This document shows, piece by piece, positions 54,059 through 63,046 of a DNA stretch of 64,000 bases. The stretch's first letter is position 1. Every line of letters starts with the position of its first letter. The notes beneath the pieces were generated by a model. The model was not told the origin of the DNA and ran no database searches. It saw only the letters and a program-made list of their open reading frames with translations. The DNA is from Microscillaceae bacterium (GTDB lineage Bacteria; Bacteroidota; Bacteroidia; Cytophagales; Microscillaceae): positions 23,203 through 87,202 of the forward strand of contig JAABSX010000013.1 of NCBI GenBank assembly GCA_011390205.1, written 5' to 3'. The position numbers and the translations under genes were made by a program.

Positions 54059-54142
54059 GTGAAGGGCAAATTTCCCTTTTTAGCCACCTCACCCTTTCCC
54101 TCTCCTCAAGAGAGGGCATAAGGAAGTCAATTTGACTTACAC
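54059..54142. repeat. Dispersed 84-bp repeat, copy B
   Basis: Same length and order as copy A at 9314-9397. The inner 75 bases (54068-54142) match copy A at 70 positions. The ends are inverted at 11 of 14 positions, and CCCTCT/AGAGGG again form an inner hairpin. It lies between the phosphatase gene and a transposase remnant. Confidence 0.85.
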
Positions 54143-54305
54143 CTAGTAAAACTACTAAAAATAAGGTTTTTTATATACAATCAAAATGAAATATTTGGGT
54201 GTTTTGTTAGATAGAGGGCATTGGGTTCTTTCACTCCCTAACCCATAGACAGTGAATGAGGGGCTGCCCCCCTGCTGTGTTAAGATAGTATCTTGCGGCA
54301 GTGGG
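54143..54305. other. Gene-free stretch between the repeat and the transposase remnant
   Basis: AT-rich start, then a mixed stretch with a TAACCCA word at 54239-54245 that matches the reverse complement of the TGGGTTA word behind the transposase remnant (54669-54675). It could be the left end of a deleted insertion sequence, but seven bases may be chance. Confidence 0.35.
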
Positions 54306-54655
54306 GGCTTTCGTTTTCTCAAAGACCCTGCTTCTCAGGCAGCAACTATCTTTGTCAAAAAACCTGAAAGGGTCGAAGCTATTTTAATGATTATGGCATT
54401 ATCACTTCTAGTCTATGCTGCCTTAGAAAGAGAACTAAGAATGGCACTAGAAGCAAAAATGAAACCCTTCCCAATCAAAATAAAAAAGAAATACAAAACC
54501 CTACTATGAAGTGGGTCTTTATACTAATGAGAGGAATTCATTGCCTGTATCTAGACGATAAAGAAGAACCTATCCTACTCAATATCAAAGATATACATCA
54601 AAAAATTATTGGATACTTCTCTAATAATATTCGTAAATATTACAAATTAGAATAG
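54306..54655 (+). pseudogene. C-terminal remnant of an IS1634-type (DUF4277-containing) transposase, frameshifted
   Basis: Only the last fifth of the transposase is left. From 54306 one frame reads GFRFLKDPASQAATIFVKKP and ERVEAILMIMALSLLVYAAL and then ends at 54509. The homologous ending continues in another frame from about 54497: NPTMKWVFILMRGIHCLYLD and a last part rich in I, K and N to the stop at 54653-54655. Both parts are in the order seen at the end of IS1634-family transposases (established family pattern), so one small insertion or deletion near 54490-54505 broke the frame and the first 80% has been lost. A GATGCGGAAAGTGGGTTA stretch at 54657-54674 has the look of the right terminal repeat of these elements. 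Confidence 0.8.
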
Positions 54656-54818
54656 GGATGCGGAAAGTGGGTTACTCTTCCTCTCAGCCTGCTATTCAGG
54701 AGGCACAAGACAAAGCAGGACAAGAGCAATGAAAGCAAGAAACTCAAAACACACCCATAGTTTTCTTGGTTTTGTATTACCAGTTCTTTGAAAAAGTCAA
54801 AACACATTATTTTTTTTG

Positions 54819-54864
54819 GAAAACTCAGGAAACTTTAAAACTATTTATAGTTTCCTAAGTTTTC
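54819..54864. promoter_or_regulatory. Large inverted repeat (probable operator) upstream of the tetR gene
   Basis: GAAAACTCAGGAAACT (54819-54834) and AGTTTCCTAAGTTTTC (54849-54864) are reverse complements at 15 of 16 positions, with a 14-base AT spacer. The right arm ends seven bases before the -7 box of the tetR promoter and covers its -33 region, so a bound TetR dimer or pair of dimers would block transcription. Confidence 0.75.
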
Positions 54865-54870
54865 TCTACA

Positions 54871-54878
54871 TATTTTTG
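54871..54878 (+). promoter_or_regulatory. -7 element of the tetR/efflux promoter
   Basis: TATTTTTG matches TAnnTTTG. The start codon of tetR follows 18 bases later. The -33 position lies inside the right arm of the inverted repeat and does not match TTTG. Confidence 0.6.
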
Positions 54879-54896
54879 CAGAAGAATAATACATCA

Positions 54897-55556
54897 ATGG
54901 AATCAGAAAACAAAGAAAAAGACGAAATCAAAGAAAAAATATTAGAGCAAGCACACAGCATGTTTATGCGCTATGGCATCAGAAGCGTAACCATGGATGA
55001 CATAGCAAAGGAATTAGGCATGTCTAAAAAAACGATTTATCAATATTTTAAAGACAAGCATGACCTCGTCAATTTATTTGTGCTGAGGCTCAATCAGAGT
55101 GAGCATCAAATTATCAAGACTATAGAAGCAGATGCTAAAGATGCCATTGGTTTTGTGTTTAAGGTATCTTCTTATTTCAATAATTTGTATTCTAATAGCA
55201 ACCCTGCCGTAGTTTACGACTTAGAAAAATATTATCCTGAGGCAAGGAAGATACAGCAGAATTTTGATGAAGATGTTAAAAATCAGGTATTACAAAGAAA
55301 TATAGAATGGGGCATTAAAGACGAGTTTTATAGAAAAGAACTAGACGTAGAGTTTGTCTCTTTGCTCTGGATGCGTATGATTGAGTGGGCTTGTGATGAG
55401 AAAGCCTTTCCGCCTGATAGGTTTAATCTCTGGGAAACTCACCACAAAATCATTGATTTTATGATGCGAGGACTCGTAACACTCAAAGGCTTTCAGCAGC
55501 TAGAAGCGTACCAAAACCAAATGAACAGCCCCCTCAACCCTGAAAGGGGAATATGA
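54897..55556 (+). CDS. TetR/AcrR-family transcriptional regulator of the efflux genes
   Basis: 219 residues from the ATG at 54897. The N-terminal helix-turn-helix reads ILEQAHSMFMRYGIRSVTMD, then DIAKELGMSKKTIYQYFKDK (about residues 15-56), followed by an all-helical ligand-binding part. A longer frame back to 54816 exists, but it would run through the operator and promoter, so it is not used. It should repress itself and the tolC-adaptor-RND genes through the inverted repeat at 54819-54864; that is the common arrangement for such loci, and here it is inferred from position. The end of the gene lies inside an imperfect inverted repeat. Confidence 0.92.
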   Translation: MESENKEKDEIKEKILEQAHSMFMRYGIRSVTMDDIAKELGMSKKTIYQYFKDKHDLVNLFVLRLNQSEHQIIKTIEADAKDAIGFVFKVSSYFNNLYSNSNPAVVYDLEKYYPEARKIQQNFDEDVKNQVLQRNIEWGIKDEFYRKELDVEFVSLLWMRMIEWACDEKAFPPDRFNLWETHHKIIDFMMRGLVTLKGFQQLEAYQNQMNSPLNPERGI

Positions 55557-55588
55557 TTTTCTTGTATTCCTCCTTCAGGGGTAAGGGG
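55530..55588. repeat. REP-like imperfect inverted repeat across the tetR stop codon
   Basis: CCCCTCAACCCTGAAAGGGG (55530-55549) and CCTCCTTCAGGGGTAAGGGG (55569-55588) pair at 16 of 20 positions around a 19-base AT-rich loop that holds the tetR stop. It lies between tetR and tolC and has no T-run, so it may lower but not stop readthrough. Confidence 0.65.
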
Positions 55589-55617
55589 TTTATAAACCAT
55601 ATACATATACTAACTTT

Positions 55618-57012
55618 ATGAAACATTTATTTTTTAGTTTGTTGTTTTGTCTTAGTTTCGTGCGAGCCTTTACCCAAGAGCCTGCCGATACCAGTGATTT
55701 TTTTAGTGTAGAAGATGAAACCATCTCTATTGCTGCTTATGACCTACAGGGCTGCATTGACTTTGCGATTCGTAACCAAGAAAGCGTAAAATTCGCCCAA
55801 ATGAATGTAGGCACGGCAGAGGCCGAAGTAGGCGAAAATATCGCAAGAGGATTGCCTCAGATTAAAGCCAACGCCAGTTTTCAGGATAATTTCCAGATTC
55901 CTCGCTCTTTCGTGCCTGCGTTTTTGTTTGACAATACCGCCCCTGCTGATTTGTTTGTGCCTGTGCGGTTTCAGCCCAAATTTTCGGGCAATGCTGCCAT
56001 ACAATTAGACCAACTTATCTTTGATTTCTCTTATCTGCAGGGCTTAAAAGCAGCCAGACAGTATGTAGATTTACAGCAAGTGCAGCTCAAACTCAGCAAG
56101 GCTGATGTAGCGGCAGCAGTTTCTAAGGCATATTATGGGGTGCTGGTGAGCCGAGAACGCATCGGGCTGGTAGAGCAAAATTACCAAAGGTTAGATACGC
56201 TGTTGCGTGAAACCCAAGCCCTTTACCAAAATGGCTTTGCAGAGCTGCTGGATGTTCAGAGGATTGAAGTGGCTTACAACAATATCTCGGTAGAGCGTCA
56301 GAAAGCACAGGGTGCTTTGATGCTTGCAAAACAAATATTACAATACCAAATGGGAATGCCCGTGCGTGATTCGCTCATTTTGTCAGGCACTTTGAAAGAA
56401 GTAGTCCTTGATCCAAGTGCGTACACAGGCTCGAATGCCACCCCTAAATCCAGGATTGAGTACCAGCTTCTAGAAAAACAAAAAGCACTTCAAGACATTA
56501 ATTTTAAATACCAAAAATCATTGTATTATCCTAGCCTCTCGGGTGTGCTGGCTTATGGAAGCAATACAGGGGTGAATAACTTTGGAGATTACTGGAAATT
56601 TAGCCAAAACTGGTTTGGCTTCGGCTACTATGGCATCAATCTCCGAATCCCTATTTTTGATGGATTTAAAAAGAAACATACCTTCGCCAAGACACAGATA
56701 GAAGTGGATAAAATCAACTTACAGATGAGCCAGTTTGAGCGAAGCAATGATTTTCAAGTGCTGCAAGCCCAGACATACTTTGCTGAAAGTGTCTTGACAC
56801 TCCAAAACCAAAAACGAAATATGGAGCTTGCCGCAGAAGTGGCTAGAGTTACCAAGATTAAATACCAAAATGGTGTGGGCGCTAACCTAGAAGTAGTCAA
56901 TGCAGAAGCAGATTACAAAGAAGCCGAAACCAATTACTTTACGACACTTTATGAGGCACTCATCCGCAAAATAGACCTTGACCGTGCCTTGGGTAATTTT
57001 GACAATCAATAA
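55618..57012 (+). CDS. TolC-family outer-membrane efflux protein
   Basis: 464 residues. Signal peptide of about 18 residues. Two repeats of the outer-membrane efflux protein fold are seen: LQGCIDFAIRNQESVKFAQM at residue 43 and later, and long helices such as VAAAVSKAYYGVLVSRERIG and LVEQNYQRLDTLLRETQALY in the first half, mirrored by NDFQVLQAQTYFAESVLTLQ and YQNGVGANLEVVNAEADYKE in the second. It is the outer-membrane duct of a tripartite pump with the two following genes. It starts 61 bases after tetR and has no promoter of its own that I can see. Confidence 0.94.
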   Translation: MKHLFFSLLFCLSFVRAFTQEPADTSDFFSVEDETISIAAYDLQGCIDFAIRNQESVKFAQMNVGTAEAEVGENIARGLPQIKANASFQDNFQIPRSFVPAFLFDNTAPADLFVPVRFQPKFSGNAAIQLDQLIFDFSYLQGLKAARQYVDLQQVQLKLSKADVAAAVSKAYYGVLVSRERIGLVEQNYQRLDTLLRETQALYQNGFAELLDVQRIEVAYNNISVERQKAQGALMLAKQILQYQMGMPVRDSLILSGTLKEVVLDPSAYTGSNATPKSRIEYQLLEKQKALQDINFKYQKSLYYPSLSGVLAYGSNTGVNNFGDYWKFSQNWFGFGYYGINLRIPIFDGFKKKHTFAKTQIEVDKINLQMSQFERSNDFQVLQAQTYFAESVLTLQNQKRNMELAAEVARVTKIKYQNGVGANLEVVNAEADYKEAETNYFTTLYEALIRKIDLDRALGNFDNQ

Positions 57013-57043
57013 TTCAGACTTTAAATCATATAATCATATCAAA

Positions 57044-58225
57044 ATGAAAAAGCTACCTTATCTTTTAATATTTACACTGATTGCTTTTTTGAGTGCCTGC
57101 GGAGGAGCTAAACAAGATGGCCTCGACGGTAAAAAAACCTTGCTCAAAGAAAAGAAAAAACAACTAGACCAAATCAGTGCTGACATCAGAGTGCTCGAAA
57201 AAGAAATTCAGAGCCTAGACCCTAATTTTAAACTGACCCGTGAAGATGCAACCCTCGTAACAGCCCTCGAGCTTAAGAAAAATAGCTTTGAGAGCTACCT
57301 AGAAGTGCAAGGCAGTGTAGAATCCGATAAAAACATCATCATCTCTTCTGAAACCAATGGCATCATTCGCTCACTTCCCGTAGATGAAGGGCAATATGTG
57401 GCACAAGGGCAGCTACTTGCAGCACAAGGCTCAGAGGTGGTCAATAACCAAATCATAGAAGTGCAGACACGCCTTGCCCTTGCCGAAACTGTCTTTGAAA
57501 AAAGAAAAAATCTCTGGGAACAAAAAATAGGTACAGAAATACAGTATCTCGAAGCAAAAAACAATGTGGCAAGTCTCAAAAGTCAGCTCAATACCCTGAG
57601 TGCACAAGCAGGTCTTTCTAATACTTATGCCCCTTTTAGTGGAGTAGTAGAAAAAATATTGGCAAGACGTGGGCAAAATGCAGCACCTGGCGCTCCCATC
57701 CTTAGGCTCGTGAGCAGCGGGCAGGTCAATGTAATCGCAGAGGTATCAGAATCTTACCTAGGCAAAATCAAAATGGGCAGCATCGTCAAAATAGAGTTTC
57801 CTGCACTTGACAAAGAAGTAGAAGCTGCTATCTCACGCATCAGCGAAACCATTAACCCCGAAAACAGAACCTTTATCATAGAAGCCAAACTCAACAATGC
57901 AGACCGAAGCCTCAAACCCGAGCTCCTCGCCAAAGTAAAGCTAAAAGACTATGCCCAAAGCGACGCCGTGGTCGTGCCTACCAACCTCATCCAGAGAGAT
58001 AAAGTGGGAGATTTTATATTTACCATCATCCAAAAAGATAAAAAAACTACAGCACAAAAGGTCTATGTCAAAAGAGGAAAAACCTACAACAACCAAACTG
58101 AAATCTTGAGTGGACTAAAAGGTGATGAAACCATCGTCAATGACGGATTCCGTGAAGTGGTGGACGGCGAAAAACTCAAAATCATCAAGAATGACAGAGA
58201 ACAAACACTCGCCAACAAAAACTAA
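57044..58225 (+). CDS. RND efflux periplasmic adaptor (membrane fusion) lipoprotein
   Basis: 393 residues from the ATG at 57044. A lipoprotein signal (FLSAC, cysteine 19) fixes it to the inner membrane. A coiled coil with KKTLLKEKKKQLDQISADIR follows near residues 30-60; then the adaptor core: barrel-sandwich hybrid (VQGSVESDKNIIISSETNGI, DEGQYVAQGQLLAAQ), alpha-hairpin, and NTYAPFSGVVEKILARRGQN, then the beta-barrel (GSIVKIEFPALD) and membrane-proximal part. An upstream in-frame ATG inside tolC is less likely because it would hide the lipoprotein signal. It starts 31 bases after tolC. It links TolC with the RND pump. Confidence 0.93.
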   Translation: MKKLPYLLIFTLIAFLSACGGAKQDGLDGKKTLLKEKKKQLDQISADIRVLEKEIQSLDPNFKLTREDATLVTALELKKNSFESYLEVQGSVESDKNIIISSETNGIIRSLPVDEGQYVAQGQLLAAQGSEVVNNQIIEVQTRLALAETVFEKRKNLWEQKIGTEIQYLEAKNNVASLKSQLNTLSAQAGLSNTYAPFSGVVEKILARRGQNAAPGAPILRLVSSGQVNVIAEVSESYLGKIKMGSIVKIEFPALDKEVEAAISRISETINPENRTFIIEAKLNNADRSLKPELLAKVKLKDYAQSDAVVVPTNLIQRDKVGDFIFTIIQKDKKTTAQKVYVKRGKTYNNQTEILSGLKGDETIVNDGFREVVDGEKLKIIKNDREQTLANKN

Positions 58226-58405
58226 GTAAATCAATCAATTAAAATGGATGATTCAATATTTTGCGCATCCACCATTTATATGAAAACAATCATGTTAAGT
58301 AAATCTTGAGTGATTGCCTAAAAAAATTAACAAACCATATAGCCATGCTTGCCTCTATGATAAGCAGATGTGCCTCGATTTTAGAAAAAAAATAACCTCT
58401 AGACC

Positions 58406-61400
58406 ATGAAAAAGCCCAATAAACTGATTACTAAAGAGTTCGGACTCACCTCCATAGCCGTAGATAACCGCACCAGTGTCATTATTCTGTCACTGATTAT
58501 TACCGTCTTTGGGGTGCTGGCTTACATCACGATGCCCAAGGAGAGCTTCCCCGAAGTGGTTATTCCTAAAATCTATGTAGGAACTGCCTACCCTGGCAAC
58601 TCTCCCATAGACATGGAAAACCTCATCAGCAGACCCATAGAGAAAGAACTCAAATCGGTCAGCAATGTCAAAAAAATTACCTCTACTTCTATCCAAGATT
58701 ATTCTACCATTATCGTAGAGTTTAATACAGGTGTGGACATCGGCCGTGCCCTGCAAGATGTCAAAGATGGAGTGGACAAAGCAAAGGGCGAACTCCCCTC
58801 TGACCTAGACCAAGAACCCAGAATATTTGAAGTGAAATTTTCAGAAATTCCGATTGTGGTCATCAATATTTCAGGAGAATATGAAATCAATCAACTCAAA
58901 ACATACGCCGAATACCTCCAAGATGAAATAGAAAAACTCTCCGAAATCTCCTCGGCTGATATCAGAGGGGCTTTAGAAAAAGAAGTCCGAATCAATGCCG
59001 ACCTCTACAAAATGGAAGCTACAAATGTCAGTTTTGGAGACATTGCCCAGGCCATCGCCACTGAAAACGTAACCATCTCAGGGGGCAATATCAAAGCAGA
59101 CGAATACCGCCGCTCTATCCGTGTGGTGGGTGAGTTTAAGGATATGGAAGAAATCCGAAATGTAGTCGTCAAATCTGAAAAAGGAAACACCATCTACCTC
59201 AGAGATGTAGCCGAAGTTATCAATACTTATGAAGAACCCTCTAGCTATGCCCGCTCCAGCAAGTTGCCTGTGGTTTCGCTCAATATAGTGAAGCGAAGCG
59301 GAAAAAATATCTTAGATGCTGCCGACAAAATCAAGGCAATCATCGCCAAAGCTGAAAAAGAACGTTTCCCCAAAGATTTAGATATTTCTATCACCAATGA
59401 CCAATCTCGAAAAATCAGGTATATGGTCAGCAACTTAGAGAACAGCATCATCTCAGGGGTGATTTTGGTAGTATTGGTCTTGCTATTTTTTATGGGGCTA
59501 AGAAGTGCCTTATTTGTAGGAATAGCCATACCACTTTCTATGTTTATTTCTTTTATGGTGCTCAATGTAATGGGCATTACGATGAACATGATGGTGCTTT
59601 TCTCTCTTATTTTGGCACTCGGGATGCTGGTAGATAACGGCATCGTGGTGATTGAAAATATTTACAGAATGTTAGAAGAGGGGCTTCCCTTAAAGCGTGC
59701 CATTAAAGAAGGGGTCGGAGAGATTGCGTGGCCCATCATTGCCTCTACTGCCACTACGATAGCGGCTTTCTTGCCCTTGGCTTTTTGGCAGGGGCTGCTG
59801 GGAGATTTTATGAAATACCTCCCCATTACACTCATTATCGTATTGTCTGCCTCGCTTTTTGTAGGCTTGGTCATCAACCCTGCCATAGCCATGCTTTTTG
59901 CAAAATTAGAAAAAGAAGACAAAAAACTGACCACCAAAGACCTCCTCATTCCTGGGGCTTTTATTTTGCTCAGTGTGCCTTTCTATTTTGCAGGAAGCTA
60001 TACCATCGCCAATTTGCTGATGATTGTGGGTGTGTTTATGTACCTGAATATATTTGCACTTACGCCTGCCTCCAACTGGTTTCAGAAAAAAGGACTTACT
60101 TACCTTGAAAATGCTTACTCAAAGATTATCAATTACGCACTCTCGGGCATTCGCCCTTATCTCTTCTTTGGTGGCACAATAGTTTTGCTTGTATTCTCGA
60201 TATGGCTCGTAGGGGTCAGCAATCTCAAAGTAGATTTTTTCCCTGCCAACGAACCCAACTACATCAATGTATTTATCCAAAAACCCGTGGGTACAGACAT
60301 AGAGGAAACCAATCGGGTTACCAAAAAGCTAGAAGACAGGATACTAGAACTCGTAAAACCTTATAATTTTATGATTGATGCCGTCATCGCACAAGTAGGA
60401 GAAGGCACTACTGACCCGAATGAAGGCCCACAGCAAGGCGTAACCCCTAACCGTGCCAAGATTACGATTTCTTTCAAAGAATATGAATACCGTAAGGGGC
60501 AAAACACCAGTGAAATCCTAGAAATTATCCGTGAAGAAGTCAAGAACTATGCAGGCGTGCAGATTACTGCTGATAAAGATGCTGCAGGGCCTCCCCTTGG
60601 TGCACCTATCAACATAGAGGTCATCGGTGAAGATTACGAAAAACTCATCAGCCTTGCAGACAAACTAGAGAAATACCTCGAAGAAGCAGACATACCAGGT
60701 GTAGAAGAACTCAAACAAGACCTCGAGACAGGCAAACCTGAGCTTTTGGTCAATATAGACAGAGAAAAAGCACGCATCAATGGGCTTTCAAGCCAATCTA
60801 TAGCCAGTGATTTGCGAACAGCCCTTTTTGGAATGGAAGTTTCTAAATTCAAAGATGGCAAAGATGATTACCCCATACAGCTACGCCTCAAAGATGAGCA
60901 ACGCTATGACCTAGAAGCACTCAAAAACAAAAGCATCACCATCAATGAGCGAGGCAATTACAAGCAAGTGCCCATCTCTTCGGTGGCTGATTTAGAGTTT
61001 AACTCCTCTTATGGCTCCGTAAAACGCAAAGACCTCAACCGTGTGATTTCTATCTCTTCTAATGTGAAAGAAGGCTACAATGCCAATGAAATCGTGGCAC
61101 AGCTCAAGACTCTGGTGGAGTCTTTCGGGATTCCAGAGGGCTTTCAGGTCAAGTTTACGGGTGAGCAAGAAGAGCAGCAAGAGTCCAGTGATTTCTTATT
61201 GAGGGCATTCTTGTTGGCATTGTTCATGGTGTTTTTAATCATCGTTACGCAGTTTAACTCCCTTTCTGCTCCTTTGGTGATTATGTGCTCGGTGCTGTTT
61301 TCTACCATTGGGGTATTCTTAGGCTTGGTGATATTTAGTATGGACTTTATCATTTTGATGACAGGCATCGGGATTATCTCTCTGGCAGGTGTGGTAGTAA

Positions 61401-61819
61401 ATAATGCCATCGTATTGATAGACTACACCAACCTACTCCGCACAAGACGCAAGGCAGATTTAGGCCTAGACCCTGAGGAAAGATTGCCCTACGATGAGTT
61501 TTTGAACTGTATTGCTGAGGCAGGCAGGACACGCCTAAGACCTGTATTGCTGACTGCCATCACTACAGTTTTGGGCTTGCTGCCACTTGCTACAGGGCTC
61601 AACATTGATTTTATCTTGTTGCTTTCTGATTTTAACCCCAATATTTATTTTGGAGGAGACAATGTGGCATTCTTTGGCCCGATGGCTTGGACAGTCATTT
61701 TTGGGCTTACTTTTGCCACTTTCCTTACTTTGGTGATTGTACCGATTATGTATCTCTTGACAGACAAACTCAAGTATCGCAGAAAAGTAGAGAAAAAACC
61801 GATGCACGTCAGTATCTAA
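58406..61819 (+). CDS. RND-family efflux permease (AcrB/MexF-like)
   Basis: 1137 residues, 12 membrane helices expected. The first helix (IILSLIITVFGVLAYITMP) is followed by the first large porter loop, with the family PVVSLNIVKRSGKN and DISITNDQS segments. The central region has LALGMLVDNGIVVIENIYRM, with the aspartate of the proton relay. The second half repeats the pattern: GVVVNNAIVLIDYTNLLRTR in helix 10/11 and RLRPVLLTAITTVLGLLPLA. It drives drugs, lipids or other hydrophobic compounds out by proton exchange. A 180-base gap separates it from the adaptor gene, longer than usual for this operon. A terminator follows 18 bases after the stop. Confidence 0.95.
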   Translation: MKKPNKLITKEFGLTSIAVDNRTSVIILSLIITVFGVLAYITMPKESFPEVVIPKIYVGTAYPGNSPIDMENLISRPIEKELKSVSNVKKITSTSIQDYSTIIVEFNTGVDIGRALQDVKDGVDKAKGELPSDLDQEPRIFEVKFSEIPIVVINISGEYEINQLKTYAEYLQDEIEKLSEISSADIRGALEKEVRINADLYKMEATNVSFGDIAQAIATENVTISGGNIKADEYRRSIRVVGEFKDMEEIRNVVVKSEKGNTIYLRDVAEVINTYEEPSSYARSSKLPVVSLNIVKRSGKNILDAADKIKAIIAKAEKERFPKDLDISITNDQSRKIRYMVSNLENSIISGVILVVLVLLFFMGLRSALFVGIAIPLSMFISFMVLNVMGITMNMMVLFSLILALGMLVDNGIVVIENIYRMLEEGLPLKRAIKEGVGEIAWPIIASTATTIAAFLPLAFWQGLLGDFMKYLPITLIIVLSASLFVGLVINPAIAMLFAKLEKEDKKLTTKDLLIPGAFILLSVPFYFAGSYTIANLLMIVGVFMYLNIFALTPASNWFQKKGLTYLENAYSKIINYALSGIRPYLFFGGTIVLLVFSIWLVGVSNLKVDFFPANEPNYINVFIQKPVGTDIEETNRVTKKLEDRILELVKPYNFMIDAVIAQVGEGTTDPNEGPQQGVTPNRAKITISFKEYEYRKGQNTSEILEIIREEVKNYAGVQITADKDAAGPPLGAPINIEVIGEDYEKLISLADKLEKYLEEADIPGVEELKQDLETGKPELLVNIDREKARINGLSSQSIASDLRTALFGMEVSKFKDGKDDYPIQLRLKDEQRYDLEALKNKSITINERGNYKQVPISSVADLEFNSSYGSVKRKDLNRVISISSNVKEGYNANEIVAQLKTLVESFGIPEGFQVKFTGEQEEQQESSDFLLRAFLLALFMVFLIIVTQFNSLSAPLVIMCSVLFSTIGVFLGLVIFSMDFIILMTGIGIISLAGVVVNNAIVLIDYTNLLRTRRKADLGLDPEERLPYDEFLNCIAEAGRTRLRPVLLTAITTVLGLLPLATGLNIDFILLLSDFNPNIYFGGDNVAFFGPMAWTVIFGLTFATFLTLVIVPIMYLLTDKLKYRRKVEKKPMHVSI

Positions 61820-61837
61820 ACAAAACACCACACTGAC

Positions 61838-61876
61838 AAAATAGAGAGGAGGCTTGCCTTGTCTCTATTTTTATTT
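61838..61876 (+). terminator. Terminator of the efflux operon
   Basis: AAAATAGAGAGGAGGC (61838-61853) pairs with GCCTTGTCTCTATTTT (61856-61871) at 14 of 16 positions with a two-base loop, followed by T-rich sequence. Confidence 0.75.
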
Positions 61877-61885
61877 TAATTCCTG

Positions 61886-61893
61886 TATATTTG
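61886..61893 (+). promoter_or_regulatory. Possible -7 element of the Ldh-family gene
   Basis: TATATTTG matches TAnnTTTG, 59 bases before the ATG at 61952. The -33 region overlaps the terminator and has no TTTG at the right distance. Confidence 0.35.
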
Positions 61894-61951
61894 TTGCATC
61901 GTTTTGTTTTTTAGAAAATGAAAGACGGGTTTCACCATATTTTAAAATTCT

Positions 61952-63046
61952 ATGAAAGAAAGAAAATTCTCAGCAGCACAGTTACAAGATTTTTGTGAAA
62001 CTGTATTCAAAGCCATTGGATGCTCAGAATCTGATGCAAAAGTAGCCACCAATGTATTGGTTTCGGCTGATTTACGGGGGATAGACTCCCACGGAGTCGC
62101 AAGGCTTGCAGGTTATGTAAAGCAATGGGAGATGAAAAAGCTCAATACAACACCCGATATCAGGATAGTACACGAAACGCCCAGCACAGGCACTATAGAC
62201 GGTGACCGAGGCTTGGGCCTTATCGTGGCACAAAATGCCATGAGTGTAGCCATTCAAAAAGCCCAAAATGTGGGCAGCGGCTGGGTGGCAGTCCATAACT
62301 CAGGGCATTTTGGAATAGCAGGTTACCATGCCATGATGGCACTCCCGCATGACATGATAGGCATTTGCCTTACGCACGCCTCGAGTCTTTCTGCTCCTAC
62401 ATACTCTTTGGAAAAATTATTGGGCACTAACCCCATCGCTGTCGCCATTCCAGCAGACAAAGAAGCGCCTTTTGTGGCAGACCTGGCCACTACTACAGCC
62501 GCCTATGGCAAGTTACAGATTCTACAGCGCAAAGAGCAAGAAGCCCCTCTAGGCTGGGTACAAGATTCAGAAGGAAACCCCAGCACCAATCCGCACGCCC
62601 CCAAAGAAGGGGGAGCACTCACACCATTAGGAAGTGATGACTTGCATGGCAGCTACAAAGGCTATTGCCTTGGGGCGACGGTTGATATTTTGTCAGGAGT
62701 GCTTTCTGGGGCTAATTTTGGGCCTTGGGTGCCTCCTTTTGCCACTGCGGGCAGCACCTCTGAGCGGCAGCCCCCTGTAGGCTTGGGCACAGGGCATTTT
62801 TTTGGGGCAATGCGTATTGATGGTTTCAGACCAGCAGAAGCCTTCAAGAAAGACATGGATTTATGGATTCAAACTTTCAGAAATGCCAAAGCAGTGCCAG
62901 GCAAGCGGGTACTCATACCGGGTGAGCCAGAAAGAATGGCAGAAGCAGAAAGAACCGAGAATGGGATTCCCCTCATCGGCAAAGTACAAGAAGACCTGCA
63001 CGGACTTGCCCAACAGCTCAACATAGCGTCTATTTTTGCTTCATGA
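61952..63046 (+). CDS. Ldh-family (malate/L-lactate type) NAD(P)-dependent oxidoreductase
   Basis: 364 residues. Typical features of the family (unlike classical MDH/LDH folds): SADLRGIDSHGVARLAGYV near residue 48 with the catalytic histidine, GDRGLGLIVAQNAM near 88, HNSGHFGIAGYHAMMA near 116, LGTNPIAVAIP near 155, and VADLATTTAAYGKL near 174. Members oxidise malate, lactate, ureidoglycolate or other 2-hydroxy acids. The substrate cannot be fixed from the sequence. Length is normal. It has no operon neighbour; a candidate -7 box lies 59 bases upstream and a 203-base gap follows. Confidence 0.93.
   Translation: MKERKFSAAQLQDFCETVFKAIGCSESDAKVATNVLVSADLRGIDSHGVARLAGYVKQWEMKKLNTTPDIRIVHETPSTGTIDGDRGLGLIVAQNAMSVAIQKAQNVGSGWVAVHNSGHFGIAGYHAMMALPHDMIGICLTHASSLSAPTYSLEKLLGTNPIAVAIPADKEAPFVADLATTTAAYGKLQILQRKEQEAPLGWVQDSEGNPSTNPHAPKEGGALTPLGSDDLHGSYKGYCLGATVDILSGVLSGANFGPWVPPFATAGSTSERQPPVGLGTGHFFGAMRIDGFRPAEAFKKDMDLWIQTFRNAKAVPGKRVLIPGEPERMAEAERTENGIPLIGKVQEDLHGLAQQLNIASIFAS

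Noticed and set aside
54816..54896. Extended N-terminus of the tetR gene
   Set aside because: The frame is open, but it runs through the operator arms and the -7 box; the ATG at 54897 gives a normal TetR N-terminus.
56978..57043. Adaptor protein starting inside tolC
   Set aside because: It would hide the clear lipoprotein signal that begins at 57044.
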